64,000 nt of DNA, from positions 58,587,518 through 58,651,517 of the forward strand of contig CM037782.1 of NCBI GenBank assembly GCA_021229015.1. Direction: 5' to 3'. Source of the stretch: Solen grandis (Eukaryota > Mollusca > Bivalvia > Adapedonta > Solenidae). A model generated the notes under the pieces. It was not told the origin of the DNA. It was given only the letters and a program-made list of their open reading frames with translations, and did no database searches. A program made the position numbers and the translations under genes. The stretch's first letter is position 1, and each line of letters opens with the position of its first letter. Of this stretch, positions 1 to 11,330 are shown piece by piece.

Positions 1-414
1 AACAAATCTTAGAAAAACCTTGTTAACAACACTCTAGAGGCAACAGTTCTGGCCCAGTCATCGTGAAATTTGGTCAGGATGTTCGTCTACGATATCTTGG
101 ATGAGTTTGAAATTGGGTCATTTAGGGTCAAATACTAGGTCACCAAGACAAGTCTAAGAAAAACCCTGTGAACACTTTAGAAACCACAGTTTTAGACTTT
201 AAAGTAACTTGGTCAGAATGTTTGTTTACATCAAATTTAGGATGAATTCAAATCTGGGCAACATAAGTCAAAATGTAGGTCACCAGGTCAAATTTAGGTC
301 ACTTAGTCAAATGTTAGAAAAACACTTTCGATGCCAGATGTTTTGTCATTATGCCTAACACAGGCATCTTACTCAGGTGAGCGACACAGGGCCATCTTGG
401 CCCTCTTGTTCATA
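1..414 (-). repeat. Tandem-core interspersed repeat, copy A (type-1 core)
   Basis: This is the right-hand part of an interspersed repeat cut by the window start. Degenerate ~146-bp units carry the phrases gaacactctagaggc, tggtcaggatgtttgt and aggtcaccaggtcaaa. It ends in the family head, read here in reverse: CTCAGGTGAGCGAC followed by the GGGCCATCTTGGCCC hairpin and tcttgtt. The same head occurs inverted or direct at about 2840, 4370, 26460, 28890, 32430, 36910, 40325, 42935 and 59075. No coding capacity is claimed. An ORF at 331-564 only overlaps the repeat end and is not supported. Confidence 0.8.
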
Positions 415-1412
415 TGCTACTCGCCCAGTAGGACTATTGACTTGAAAAATGCACTTACCCTTAGAAAACTTTACTTGCCCTTAAATTCAACGCTTAGTTT
501 GAATATAGTATCTACCAAATTAAGCTCACCTAGCATCGCTTCCTTTTTGATTAGTCATAAATAAATTTCCGTTTATCTAATCCTCTTCATTGTCTCATCA
601 CCTACCCATCATATACCATCGAAAAAGGAACTGAATATGCTGGTTTGTTTACTTTTACATGACATTTTCCCGTGGAATTAAGCGGTGTCTTCAATAATAT
701 TTACCCTTCAAGTGTACCATAAATAGATTTTAAAATGAATAAGTGTCCTATATATTTCTTAGTAAAGTTTCTTAGTAAAGTAAAAGTGTCCACATTTATT
801 TTATATCAGAAATGGAGAGAAATGTGTGTTGATTTATTTACACAATCCATCAAATTATCTTAATAACACCTTTTCTTGATTGTTTATTAAATGGAAGGAC
901 GAATGGATTACTGGACATAACTTTTGATATTTACGTAAACCAGTCTGCTCCGTTACTAGGAAACGAGCACCTTTTGCCTTATGCGAAACTTCACGGTGCT
1001 TGGATGCTGAAGTGATTGCTGATTTGATTTGAGAGATAGAAAGGCAGCTATAAGCGTTGCAGAATATGATTAATTACATTATTGAAAAAAAAATGTTTGA
1101 ATATTTTATTGATTATCAGACATGAAAATGCACTCGTCCTGTTGGACGAGCGCCTGGTATTTCTTGCTCGACCGTTTCATCATTCCACTCGCCAATACGG
1201 GAAGACGAGTGGATTTTTACACACATGAGTGACTGCTTCATTTTTGCAGTCATTTTCATGATGACCAAATTTCTGACATCAGAAACATACGAAGGGAATT
1301 AGGAATGTAAATATCAACTTTGATAAGGCTGTATAAAACTTTTAAATTTGCAGTGGGGGTTTGAGAATTGAATGGAAGTATAACTGTTATTTTTTTCAAT
1401 GTCTTTACCATT
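415..1412. other. AT-rich stretch without a recognised gene
   Basis: No ORF, RNA gene or mobile element is recognisable. A small inverted motif around CTCGTCCTGTTGGACGAG lies near 1134-1152, followed by further CTCG/CGAG repeats to about 1210. Nothing else can be supported. Confidence 0.5.
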
Positions 1413-2875
1413 TTAGCTCATCTGAGCACAACGTGCTCATGGTGAGCTTTTGTGATCGCCTTTTGCCCGGCGTCCGTCCGTGCGTGCGTGCGTCTTGCGT
1501 CAACTTTTCCTTTAAACAACTTCTCCTCCTAAACCACTAGATGGATTTTGACTAAACTTCACAGGAATCATCCTTATCATGACCCCTATCAATGTTGTTC
1601 AAATGTTTTTGATTGGGTGAATAAGTAGGTCACAGGAGCTAAAAATAGATTTTTAAAATGCAATCTTAGAAAATCTTCTCCTGCAAAACTGTAAGGCATA
1701 GAGCTTTAATAATTGGTATGTAGAATTGTCTTATGAACATCTACAAAAGTTGTTCAGATCATGACCCTGGGGTCAAAATTGGCCCCGCCCCGGGGTTTTT
1801 TCATAGACTTATTAGGAAAAACTTTAAAAAATTTCTTCTATGAAACCATAAGGCCTAAAGCTAAGAAATTTGGTATGTAGCATCATCTAATGGTTCATTA
1901 CCAAGATTGTTCAAATCATAGCCATATGGTGATAAATGACCCCGCACCAGGGGTTACTTGTTTTACATAGAGTTATATAGGAAAATCTTAAAAATCTTCT
2001 TTTATGAATCCATAAGGCCTAGAGCTTAGATAATTAGCTCACCTGAGCACAACGTGCTCATGGTGAGCTGTTATGATTGCCTTTTGTCCGGCGTCTGTCG
2101 TCCGTCCATCTGTCCGTGCGTGCGTGCGTCTTGCGTCAACTTTTTCCATTAAACAACATCTCCTCCTAATCTGCTGAATGGATTTTGACAAAATTTCACA
2201 GGAATCATCCTTATGATGTCCTCTAACAAATTGTACACATTAGTATGATTGGTTGAAAAAGTAGGTCACAGGAGCTAAAAATAGATTTTAAAATGCAATC
2301 TTAGAAAATCTTCTCCTGCAAAACTGTAAGGCCTACAGCGTGTAGAATTGTCTTATAAACCTTTACAAAAATTGTTCAAATCATGGCCCTAGGGTCAAAA
2401 TTTGCCCTGCCCCAGGGGTCACTTTATTTTACATAGACTTATATAGGGAAAACCTAGAAAAATCTTCTCATCAGAAACCACATGGCCTAGAGCTTAGATA
2501 TAAGGCTTGTACCATTGTCTAGTGGATCTCTACCAAAGTTGTTCAAATCATGGCCCTTGGGTCCAAATTGGGTCCGCCCCAGGTGTCACTTGATTTTACA
2601 TAGGCTTATATAGAGGAAGAAAGGAAAATCTTCTTCTCAGAAACCACAAGGTCAAGAGTTAAGGTGTCTAGAACACGCTCCATTAATTTCAAAGCTAGAT
2701 CAGTAAGCTTAAAGGGAAAACCTTGTAGAAACCATATGGCATTGTGCATGCAGCATTGTCTAGTGGATCATTACCAAAGTTTGTTTTTAATCATGGCCCT
2801 GTGTCAAAATTGGTCCCACTTTAAGCAATATTTCTCAGGTGAGTGATTAAGGGCCATCATGGCCCTCTTGTTTTT
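1413..2875 (-). repeat. Two nested tandem-core repeats, copies B1 and B2 (type-4 core)
   Basis: Two family tails in minus orientation lie one behind the other, at about 1414 (agctcatctgagcacaacg) and about 2036 (agctcacctgagcacaacg). Each is followed by the cggcgtccgtc/gtgcgtgcgtgcg stretch. A single head (caggtgagtgattaagggcc) closes the pair near 2838-2873. The core is the type-4 unit with aaggcctagagct, atggtgataaatgacccc and ttttacatagagttatatag. B1 is therefore truncated, either by B2 inserting into it or by an unequal exchange. Confidence 0.8.
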
Positions 2876-3084
2876 ATTATGATACGTTTGGCTGCTGTTA
2901 CACCTTGTGGTTTTAAATATTCTACTAAATCACTTTCAGAATCACCTGCAAGAATTCTATTCTTAATTACTCCTTTTGAGATATTTAAAGATTTGTTTGC
3001 TATTGCAGTGTTTATATATTGACATTTTAATTAACTGGTCTGATTGACCTTTTCTTCTAACTTCAATTAGTAGTGTTTAATTTT

Positions 3085-3830
3085 TCATTTTTTTTTTACA
3101 GACTTCGATGGTGTCTCGAACTTTTTCAATGATAAAAGGAAAAAGATTTGATAAGTTTTTGTCGTCTTTTGATGCAGATAATACAATTAATCGTGGTAAT
3201 ATCGTGGTAAATGTGGAAAGTATTCTTGATTTTGATGATCATCGTCAGGGTCAGAGTCGTCCGTTGTTTAAGAAGCCATGAAAAAAAGTGAAGAGGTTCA
3301 GCACTCGTGCTCTTCACCCACCAAGGAGTTCAACAAGGGGACGCTTATCCGGAGTGGATTTCCTACGCCAAGCGCCAGGGCTACACAAATGCTAAACTCG
3401 AACGGTTTAAGAAAAAGAAACTAAAAATTCCCCTCGACTGACCCAGGAGCCACCGCCTTCTAGTAATGTAACAGAGAAAAGTAAATTCAAACCCGGCTAG
3501 TATCCAAGGAGCGATACATAAGTTTATAGTTAAGGGAAAGAAATATTCTTAACCTAGGGCTCGGCATGACCAGCCGATCGATCGCATCGGGCCCAAACGA
3601 CCACCCGTATATACTGAATACGAGGTCAAGACGGTGTATTGCAAACCACAGTTGTCTGCAGATAAACCGCACGCGAACCCTGTGTTCGGTCAACCGCCAG
3701 AATCCTCATCTCCAGCTTTACGGGACGCCATGCACGGCAAACGCATGGTTCAATTCGGCGGGGTTCTACCACTCTGCATAGATGCAGCCGGTGTATTCTA
3801 GGCCCCAGCCGGCTTGGTCATACATTTCTA
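3085..3830 (-). mobile_element. 5' fragment of a jockey/Nimb-like non-LTR retrotransposon
   Basis: Read on the minus strand, this starts at a GC-rich leader (AGCCGGCTGGGGCC near 3820) and runs to about 3085. It aligns over its whole length with the plus-strand sequence at about 62717-63480. Shared blocks include cgtcttgacctcgtattcag, agctggagatgagga and tgcaaaccacagttgtctgc (or their complements). In the other copy the block leads into ORF1 with a CCHC knuckle, so this is read as 5' UTR plus the start of ORF1. The ORF1 part is broken here by stops and frameshifts. The 5' end is inferred from where the two copies stop matching. Clade assignment is tentative. Confidence 0.65.
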
Positions 3831-4365
3831 TTGAGGATTGTATCTTACAACAGAACATAACATTACCATCAAAATGATATCGTATGTATGAAAATAAGTC
3901 AAGAATTTTATGTAACATAGAAAAGTATCTGCATGATGACAACTATGTAAAATACTTTTTTCCTACACTGGTTAAATTTAAATCATAATGAAAGTTTGCA
4001 GCATTCAGTAATCTGCTGTGAGCCCCACTGGCTTTTACATTAATATCTCTGTTATATATGGCTTTAGTATGTTGCAGTTTTGCCAACAGGATGAAGGTAG
4101 TTGTGGCAATGCCGATTGGCGGAGACTTCTGTGTTGATATTGAACACGGACTTATGTATTATATCGACTCCAATTTAACGAAAACATTATTTTTAGATTT
4201 GACGAAAATGGTTGGCGCGACTTTTGGAAATCTAGAGGGGAATCTTTGGTATAAGTGCATAAACCACTTAACGTACTTTTGTGTTACAAAGTCAACTTAC
4301 ACCTAGCAGAGGGTGACTGAGGACCAAAGGGCGTATATAAAGAAATAGAAGTGGAAGAAACTGAA
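3831..4365. other. Unassigned stretch with an 82-codon ORF
   Basis: A plus-strand ORF spans 4058-4306. It has a hydrophilic middle and no motif I recognise, and no splice context or homologue in the window supports it, so it is not called as a gene. The rest is AT-rich. Confidence 0.3.
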
Positions 4366-5650
4366 CATGAGGGCCAAGATGGCCCTGTGTCGCTCACCTG
4401 ATTAAGATGCTGTGTTAGGCAAAATGACAAAAAATCTGGCATCCAAAGTGTTTTTCTAACATTTGACTAAGTGGCCTACATTTTGATCCTACCTGAATTT
4501 GCACTCAACTGGGAATTCATGCAGTCATCATTCAAATCAAGTTTAATGAAAACTGGAAAAAAAATGTAGGCCTCTAGTGTGTTCACAAGATTTTTCTAAA
4601 ATTTGCCCTGGTGACCTACTTTTTGACCCTATGTTGCCCAGTTTTGAATTCATCCGAGATTTGATGTAAACAAACATTTTGACCAAGTTACATTAAGGTT
4701 AGTCCAAAACTGTAATCTCTAAGTGTTCACAAGATTTTTCTAAGATTTGACCTGACCCTAAGTGACACAATTTTAAACTCATCCAAGATATCATGTAGAC
4801 AAACATCCTGACCAAATTTCATGAAGACTGGGCCAAAACTGTTGCCTCTAGAGTGTTAAGGTTTTTCTAAGATTTGACCTAGTGACCTAGTTTTTGACCC
4901 AACATGACCCAATTTCAAACTCATCCAATACATAGACAAACATTCTAGCAAAGTTTTGAAGATTGGCCAAAAATGTGGCCTCAAGCAGTTCACAGTTTTT
5001 CTAGATTTGACCTGGTGACCTAGTTTTTGCCCCACGTGACTTATTATCCAACTCATATAATATATCATTTAGACAAACATCCTGACCAAATATATTGAAG
5101 ATTTGGCTAAAACTGGCCTCTAGAGAGTTCACAGGGTTTCTTACATTTGACCTGGTGACCTAGTGTTTGACCCCACATAACCCAATTTCGAACTCGTCCA
5201 AGATATCATGTAGACAAAAATCCTGACCAAGTTTCATGAAGATTGGGACAAAACTGTGGCCTCTAGAGTGTTCACAAGGTTTTTCGAAGATTTGACCTGG
5301 TGACCTAGATTTTGACCCCACATTACCCAATTTCGAACTCATCCGAGATATCATGTAGACAAACATCCTGACAAAGTTTCATGAAGATTGGGTCAAAACT
5401 GTGGCCTCTAGAGTGTTCACAAGGTTTTTCTAAAATTTGACCTGGTGACCTAGTTTTTGACCCCACATGACCCAATTTTGAACTCATCCGAGATATTATG
5501 TAGACAAACATCCTGACCAAGTTTCATGAAGATTGGGCCAAAACTGTGGCCTTTAGAGTGTTCACAAGCAATTGTTGACGACGGACGACGCACGGCGGAC
5601 GAAAGGCGATCACAAAAGCTCACCCGAGCACAAGTGCTCAGGTGATCTAA
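4366..5650 (+). repeat. Tandem-core interspersed repeat, copy C (type-1 core)
   Basis: The head is at about 4368-4412 (gagggccaagatggccctg, then gctcacctga). It is followed by about eight degenerate units and then the tail at about 5573-5650: acgacggacgacgcacggcg, aggcgatcacaaaagctcac, gtgctcaggtgatctaaaaa. Near the tail the units repeat every ~146 bp; the phrase tttgacctggtgacctag recurs near 5146, 5291 and 5437. The minus-strand ORFs here (4856-5662) are the repeat read in an open frame, not genes. Confidence 0.85.
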
Positions 5651-7361
5651 AAATACATGCACATACCCAACTTATGAAGATGTTCACTCCACTACTACTT
5701 AAATGTACATTGTATACAGTCAAGATATAATGATCTTCAAAAATCAATCACTTCTCTAAAAATAATTAAATAAAAATCGACCTACCATACCTGACAATGC
5801 TACCCGAATCACAACATATGTTTCAGGCCTAAGTGCGAGGGTTGTTATATAATGTTCGTAGACTGTCTTAATAACAGATCAGATGTCTTAAACAGAGAAA
5901 TGAAAGTTATCATTAAAAAAACATTATCCTATCACATGATCTACATACAGCACAATTCAACATTACAACATATAAAATCTTACTTCCTTCCTTCACCCGG
6001 GGCAAGGTATGGCAAACTCGAGGTCAAATGACATTTAAACGTATTTGTTTTTCATATTCATTATAAAAGTCACGGTTCCCAACACGACTAACTTTATGTA
6101 TGTACAAGTCTGCCTCAAAAAATTGTGCACTGTGAATGTGGAGACATCAAAATCCCTCAGTTGACCGATAATTAGCATTAAGCATGTCTTAACTTTAGTC
6201 GCGAATGTTGACCGTAGCTATGTTGAGCATCCACATCTATCGTCGTCTTCAACTGAGTCTCCTTCCTATAATCGTCCATGCCATTTAACATTAATGCACG
6301 ACCACACTTTCATTTTACACATGATGTCCTGATCATATTAACTGTTTTAAAGCATTTTTTGTAATCTTAAACAGATTTTTATTACGGCTGTTGTTTCGAC
6401 TTCGTCCATTGATGCCAAATTTTCTTCCAAGAAAGCAATATTTACAGTTTTATTTTACAAGTAACAAGACAAGTTTTTAACGTAACGTTCTAAAATTTAA
6501 AAGGAGAAAAAAATCATGACGTAACAACAGCGTGATTACGATTAGCACCATTTTTGATCTATAATAGGATGTTTTAAAGCCCTAAAACTTCACGATTATT
6601 CAAAATACGTGCCCCGGATAGCGCTACCTACATTGCTATGGAGATCATTTTTATGCAAAATTTGCGGGACTCCTTAAAAATTTAAGCATAACAGAAACTA
6701 AGGAATTTACTTTATTATAATACCACATAATATTGGTAGAAAAATGCAGAATAAAAAATACCTGGTGGGGAAGGGTCTAATCTAGTATACTCAATAACTC
6801 TACATAAGGAATGAACTGACAATTTGATTTACTCTGTATTAAAAGTCTGTTCCCATGACATTGAAAATTAGTCGACCTATCTCTCTTCTTGAATTTTCAA
6901 ATGTCTGTTGTGATATTTTAGTCAAATTACTTCTATTCTTCTATATCTCTTCATCGGTTGATCCATCGATGGACACATCTAAAGGATCAACACCAAATGT
7001 ATTAAACTCAAAACCTGACCTGTCAGAGGAAAATCAAACTTGCAAGACAAGTTCTCCTATTTATCATTTCATTAATCCACATCTGGTATAGTTTCCAGTG
7101 TCGTCCAGTGCGCATGCAATGGTAGTTATAAGCACTTATGAACCGATCGACTTGCCATAGGACAATTATGGACCGACTTGCCAACTATGCAACTGCCACG
7201 ATTTGCACCTCAAATTTGTTCCATGAACCTGGCAACACCGAAATTTCCAGATCCTCTTTAAGTATTGGTGATTTGAAAACGTTTCCACGACTTCTGTCTC
7301 TAAGATGTCTGATCAATGAAGTTACACGGTTACCTCAATGTGCAACAAGTACCCATCTTAC
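5651..7361. other. AT-rich stretch without a recognised gene
   Basis: No mobile element or RNA gene was recognised. An ORF at 6855-7091 and one at 7138-7458 have no identifiable domain. The second runs through the left arm of the 64-bp inverted repeat, which argues against it being a conserved protein. Confidence 0.4.
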
Positions 7362-7425
7362 AACTTTATGTTGTCCGTCTCTGTGCCATCCTGGAACACT
7401 GTTAGATAGTCGTATAGCAACCAAA
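7362..7425 (+). repeat. Left arm of a perfect 64-bp inverted repeat
   Basis: These 64 bases (aactttatgttgtccg ... gtatagcaaccaaa) recur as an exact reverse complement at 8427-8490. Identity stops abruptly at both edges. The element or gene of origin is not recognised. Confidence 0.9.
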
Positions 7426-7454
7426 CCCAAAGGTTGTGCTTGTTGGATGATTCT

Positions 7455-7530
7455 CTGACTTAATAATGTTTGATAAATATGTCAATGGAATAGAATAGAA
7501 TATTGAATTAGAGACACCTCAACAGTCGAA
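7455..7530 (-). mobile_element. 3' end of a 5'-truncated LINE
   Basis: The reverse complement of this stretch (cattattgaattaggg-like block with acacctcaacag) matches the sequence downstream of the RNase H fragment at about 47290-47350 (ctgttgaggtgtccctaatt, ttgtattctattctt). It is read as a very short copy of the same LINE family, in opposite orientation. The exact ends are uncertain. Confidence 0.5.
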
Positions 7531-7965
7531 AGAGCGAAGATGACCAATCATTATGGTAAAACACGTATGAGGGTGTTGCTGTTGAAGGCATCAATTCTCA
7601 TCACAAAGGTCAGTGTAATTTACTGTTTTTAAATTTCCGCCATAAGGTTGCATTTATGCTATTCGACAACTTTAATAGACGTTGATTCAAAATAATATTA
7701 CTGTACAAGACTCTTTGCAAGATGACGGTATACCTTGGAAGTTATAGTCTTGATACTTCACATGTTCACACTGGCAGTAAGGGAAAACTTAACACTGTAC
7801 CAAGTATTTTGACGTTCATGTAAAGATAAATTGTCTATAATTACTGAAGAGTACCTTTCTGACACCCCCCTTAAAAAACCTCATCGTCACCTATTAAACA
7901 TATTGTACGTAAAGACATATATCACATGTCAATACAAGTCAAAACATTACATACATCTGGAATAA

Positions 7966-8115
7966 GTACGTTCTAGGCAGAGTGGTCTGAGTAGTTGACT
8001 TGAGACACAGCACCTCAACGTATTGGTTCGAAACCCGCATGTGACGAATCATTTCATATAAGGAGGCCTTCCAGTTGGCCTGCTAATAATTAGTCAGTGG
8101 TTCGATCTTGACATA
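7966..8115 (+). mobile_element. tRNA-headed SINE, diverged copy
   Basis: A tRNA-like head carries an A-box-like stretch (cagagtggtctgagtagt) and a B box (GGTTCGAAACCC at about 8028). It is followed by a body with ggaggccttccagttggcctg and cagtggttcgatc. The body matches the better preserved copies at 25831-26072 (minus) and 52026-52245 (plus). Pol III promoter elements are visible; the copy is degenerate and has lost its tail. Confidence 0.65.
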
Positions 8116-8426
8116 GGTTACCCTGAAAGCGACAAGAAATTGAGAAACTGCATATGCACGAAGGAAATCTTTTTTTTACAAAGTATGTTACATGAGTAGG
8201 CATGTTATACGAGTCAGAAGTTTCAAACCCTTTATAGATTAGGTGGTACAGCACGAGTCCCTGTTAGGAAAGGATATGTTTGGTTCGAATATCTGAAGAG
8301 GAACACTCCTTTCTCACCTGAAGTTTTGTAATAAAAATGTACTAAATACTGATTTGACATGAAATAAGAAGTAACGCTTATAAGGAAAGCTGTCCGTGCT
8401 GCAAGACAATTTATAGTAGGTAGAAC

Positions 8427-8490
8427 TTTGGTTGCTATACGACTATCTAACAGTGTTCCAGGATGGCACAGAGACGGACAACATAAAGTT
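8427..8490 (-). repeat. Right arm of the perfect 64-bp inverted repeat
   Basis: This is the exact reverse complement of 7362-7425. About 1.0 kb lies between the arms and contains a LINE tail and a SINE. No target-site duplication is evident outside the arms. Confidence 0.9.
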
Positions 8491-9149
8491 AACAAACTTA
8501 CGAAATAAACTAAAAAGTGGAATCGGATATCGTTAGTACAATTTCATATTCGTAATATTATACATTCCTTGCAAAAGACGTAAGAAAAGATATTAATCTG
8601 GTGAACTTCCCCCTTCCCCCAAGTTCTAGAAAACCCTAAGCCGCCTCAATACAGTCTGAATTATGCTCGTTGTACCTGTGTTGGATATCACTCAAAACAC
8701 TAAATCCAAATGCATATAATGACGATTTACTGAAAATAGACAAGTACATAACAATCAACAAATATCTACACAAAATAATCAATGCTATTGTGTCCAGAGA
8801 ACAATATAAACACACAAACATACTGTTATATAAATCGATTGCCATGGTAACTGATAGAAAAATAGGTGACATGTTCTTCATAGTAAATATATATAGATAC
8901 ACAGAAAAGTTTCAACCTAACTATCATATACAAATCAACATATCAACAATTTAATGAATGACCTTAATGAGCCACCGTAGAAAACATTTTGACAAGCAAA
9001 ATTTCCATGTATACATGACAGAAACTAGTAAATGCACAAGATAAAGAAATTACTGCGTAAATAAATCCTTACCGATTTATGAGTAAACCTGTCATACATG
9101 TATTCAACACAATATATCGTAGAAAAGTTGTTCATAGAAACAAAGGTCT
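8491..9149. other. AT-rich flank of the 9.16-kb transposon
   Basis: ORFs on both strands at 8636-8954 overlap each other and have no recognisable domain. No RNA gene or repeat was identified. Confidence 0.35.
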
Positions 9150-9155
9150 GGAAAC

Positions 9156-9586
9156 TACGGAATACCGTTAGGGCCATCGCCACTGGCTGAATTGTTAAGG
9201 TACCCGTTACACGACAGTACGATGATGATAATGCGATATCACGATGTTACGACGACGATAACGCGAGACCACGATGATGATACAACGATAGCACGATGAT
9301 GATACTGCGAGAACACGAGATAACGATGATGATAATGCGATATAGTATCGTGCTATCGTCATCGTGCCATCGCGGTTATCACCATCGTGCTGTCGCGTTG
9401 TGGTACTCTCGCGTTATCATCATCGTACTGTCGTAGTATCATCATCGTGCTCTCCCCGTTTTATCATCATCGTATGTCGTAGTATCATCATCGTGCTCTC
9501 CCGTTATCATCATCGTACTGTCGTACTATCATCATCGCACTGTCGTACTATCACCATCGTGTTATCGCCTTCCGGTGAGCATGCGC
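9156..9586 (+). repeat. 5' terminal inverted repeat built of opposed tandem arrays
   Basis: The outer half (to about 9345) is an array of acgatgatgata-type units separated by short variable words such as gcgagaacac. The inner half is the same motif in reverse (tatcatcatcgt). The arm is therefore itself largely a hairpin as well as being inverted relative to 11331-11750. It ends at gccttccggtgagcatgcgc. ORFs here (9364-9594) are repeat artefacts. Confidence 0.85.
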
Positions 9587-9619
9587 GAAGATAGCTGTCG
9601 CTGAACTACCGCATGTAAC

Positions 9620-10583
9620 ATGGAGTCTGACGAAGGTAATTTTTTTTAAGTTAATCAATATAAACTGGAACAATTAAAAATACATCTTATAGCCGTAAAT
9701 ATCATTGATTAATTTACTCTTTTTTTCAATACGTATTATTTTCATGGTTCTGCGACGGTTAGACGGATACAGTAATCTCCCTTTGTTGTATACGTTATTT
9801 AAAGTATGGTAAGACGCAGAAATTGAAAGTGCTGAACCCTTTCTTATCAAACGAGAGATATGACAGGTAATTGCAAGACCTGTAGTGTGTTTTATCTTAT
9901 ATAACTATTTTCATCTTTTTGACATTAACAAAAACGCGTCTAATCTAACTTATTTTAAATATTTAGAGATCTAGTCCAAAGTGAACCACATAACAGTGCT
10001 GTGCCATAAATGGAGTTAAGTTTTTTTATGGCGGCATTATGCACCGCTGAAGTTGTTCATCTATTTTTGGTAGAAAAAATTCATGCTGATGTCATCAAAT
10101 GTTGCTCTAAGAGCCTTTGGACACAGAAAATACGTTTAAGTTCACACACGAGTACAATTTCCTTTACATAAATTCCTAAAATACCAACAAACAAAAGATC
10201 TATATCACTTCTATATAATAATTTGTACATCATCTGTTATATATCATCTTAAATATAATTCAACAAAATAACGGGACATTTCCGGGGTGACGTTTTGACC
10301 TATATTTTGTCACTAGGTGGACATTCTGACAGGCGCACATTTTGACCGTAAACGGTCTATATCTTAAAAATGGGTTATTATGTAGAATTAGATATTGTTT
10401 TGCTTGGTGTAATGTTGACATGAATTCTGGTTATTTGCCATCTCTATGTGTGCTGAAATTTCCATGTTATGTCAAATTTTTAACCTTCATTTTATTTAAT
10501 TTTCAGAAACAAGTACAAGTATTGGAGATGTTCTTTTGAGCCTTGGATTAAGGGAATTAATCCCCGCATTTGAAGAACAAAAG
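9620..10583 (+). CDS. Two 5' exons of a SAM-like domain gene inside the transposon (truncated)
   Basis: Candidate exon 1 is 9620-9635: ATG then MESDE plus one base, ending at a gtaat donor. Candidate exon 2 is 10507-10583, preceded by ttttcag and followed by gtatat. The phases agree (one base plus 77 bases give 26 codons). The joined reading is open, with TSTSIGDVLLSLGL followed by RELIPAFEEQK in exon 2. The pattern V-x-L-L-x-x-L-x-L-x-x-L-I-x-x-F-x-x-Q is that of the first helices of a SAM domain. The gene starts just inside the 5' TIR and points inward. No further exon is recognised before the opposing gene, so the rest has probably been deleted. It could be the transposon's own accessory gene or captured host exons. 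Splicing is inferred from sequence only. Confidence 0.55.
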
Positions 10584-11181
10584 GTATATTTATGATATAT
10601 GGCATAATGCTTTCAGATTACAAAGCTCATGATCTCCCAGTTTGGGACTGAAATAAGGCCTAATTTCCCAACTTTGGAATTATTTAATTCTGAAATATCT
10701 CTGATTAGATGTAAAGAAACTGAAAAAATAAAAGCCTATCATTTTTTTAAACCAACAGGGGAGGACCAAGACATTTTTTTTAGAAGAGGGGGGGGGGTGC
10801 AACCTGCAAGGAAGGATTTTTACTCAGAAAGCATACAAAATTCCCTGTTAACATGCATATTAAAATTTTTAGCAATTTTTGGTGAGTATCATTTATAATG
10901 TAATTAGCCAAATGTCTAACATTTAATTGAATTTGTTACTCACTGATTTGAAAAACAATTGTTTTTTTTCCTAATTTTAATTGAGTAAATACCCCCAAAA
11001 CCACCTCATCTGTGTTAAATATTTGCAATAGATAAAGTACATGTTACCTAAAATTATAACAACAAATTATTCACCAAGTATTAAAAGTTTGTATTCTAAT
11101 AACCAGTACCAGAAAGGAATATTTTTCATAAACTTAAAAACAAAACCTGTATAAAGAGGGGTTTATTTTCTAACCACAGAC

Positions 11182-11292
11182 CTTAACTTTAGTTTTCTTT
11201 TTCATGTCGATTCCTAATTCGAATTTCAACAAAACAATGATTTCATTGTAAGCATATCCTCTTTCAAAATGATCTGTAATAAACTCATCCAT
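11182..11292 (-). CDS. First exon of an integrase-type transposase-like gene (truncated)
   Basis: On the minus strand, ATG at 11292-11290 opens 37 codons beginning MDEFITDHFERGYAYNEIIV and continuing LLKFELGIDMKKKTKVK. It runs to a possible gtctgt donor at 11181; an in-frame TAG follows four codons later if unspliced. The pattern (aromatic-x-x-G-x-x-x-x-E-I-x-x-L-L) resembles the helix-turn-helix start of eukaryotic rve-type integrase-core proteins, whose N-termini typically read YFxxGxxxxEIxxLL. The exon begins just inside the 3' TIR and faces the SAM-like exons. The catalytic domain is absent, so this copy should be non-autonomous. The family match is from memory and moderately confident. 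Confidence 0.5.
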
Positions 11293-11330
11293 TTCTTCGA
11301 GTATACCACGCAGACAAAAACATTTGTCTG

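Noticed and set aside
4856..5662. Series of minus-strand ORFs with a repeated peptide (FMKLGQDVCLHDISDEFEIG)
   Set aside because: They are the type-1 tandem units read in an open frame. The same text decays at random in other copies and has no start or stop conservation.
8636..8954. Overlapping ORFs on both strands
   Set aside because: AT-rich composition, mutual overlap and no domain; chance is the simplest explanation.
9364..9594. ORF rich in Ser/His/Arg (SRYHHRTVVVSSS)
   Set aside because: It is the tatcatcatcgt array of the TIR translated; the counterpart on the other TIR behaves the same.
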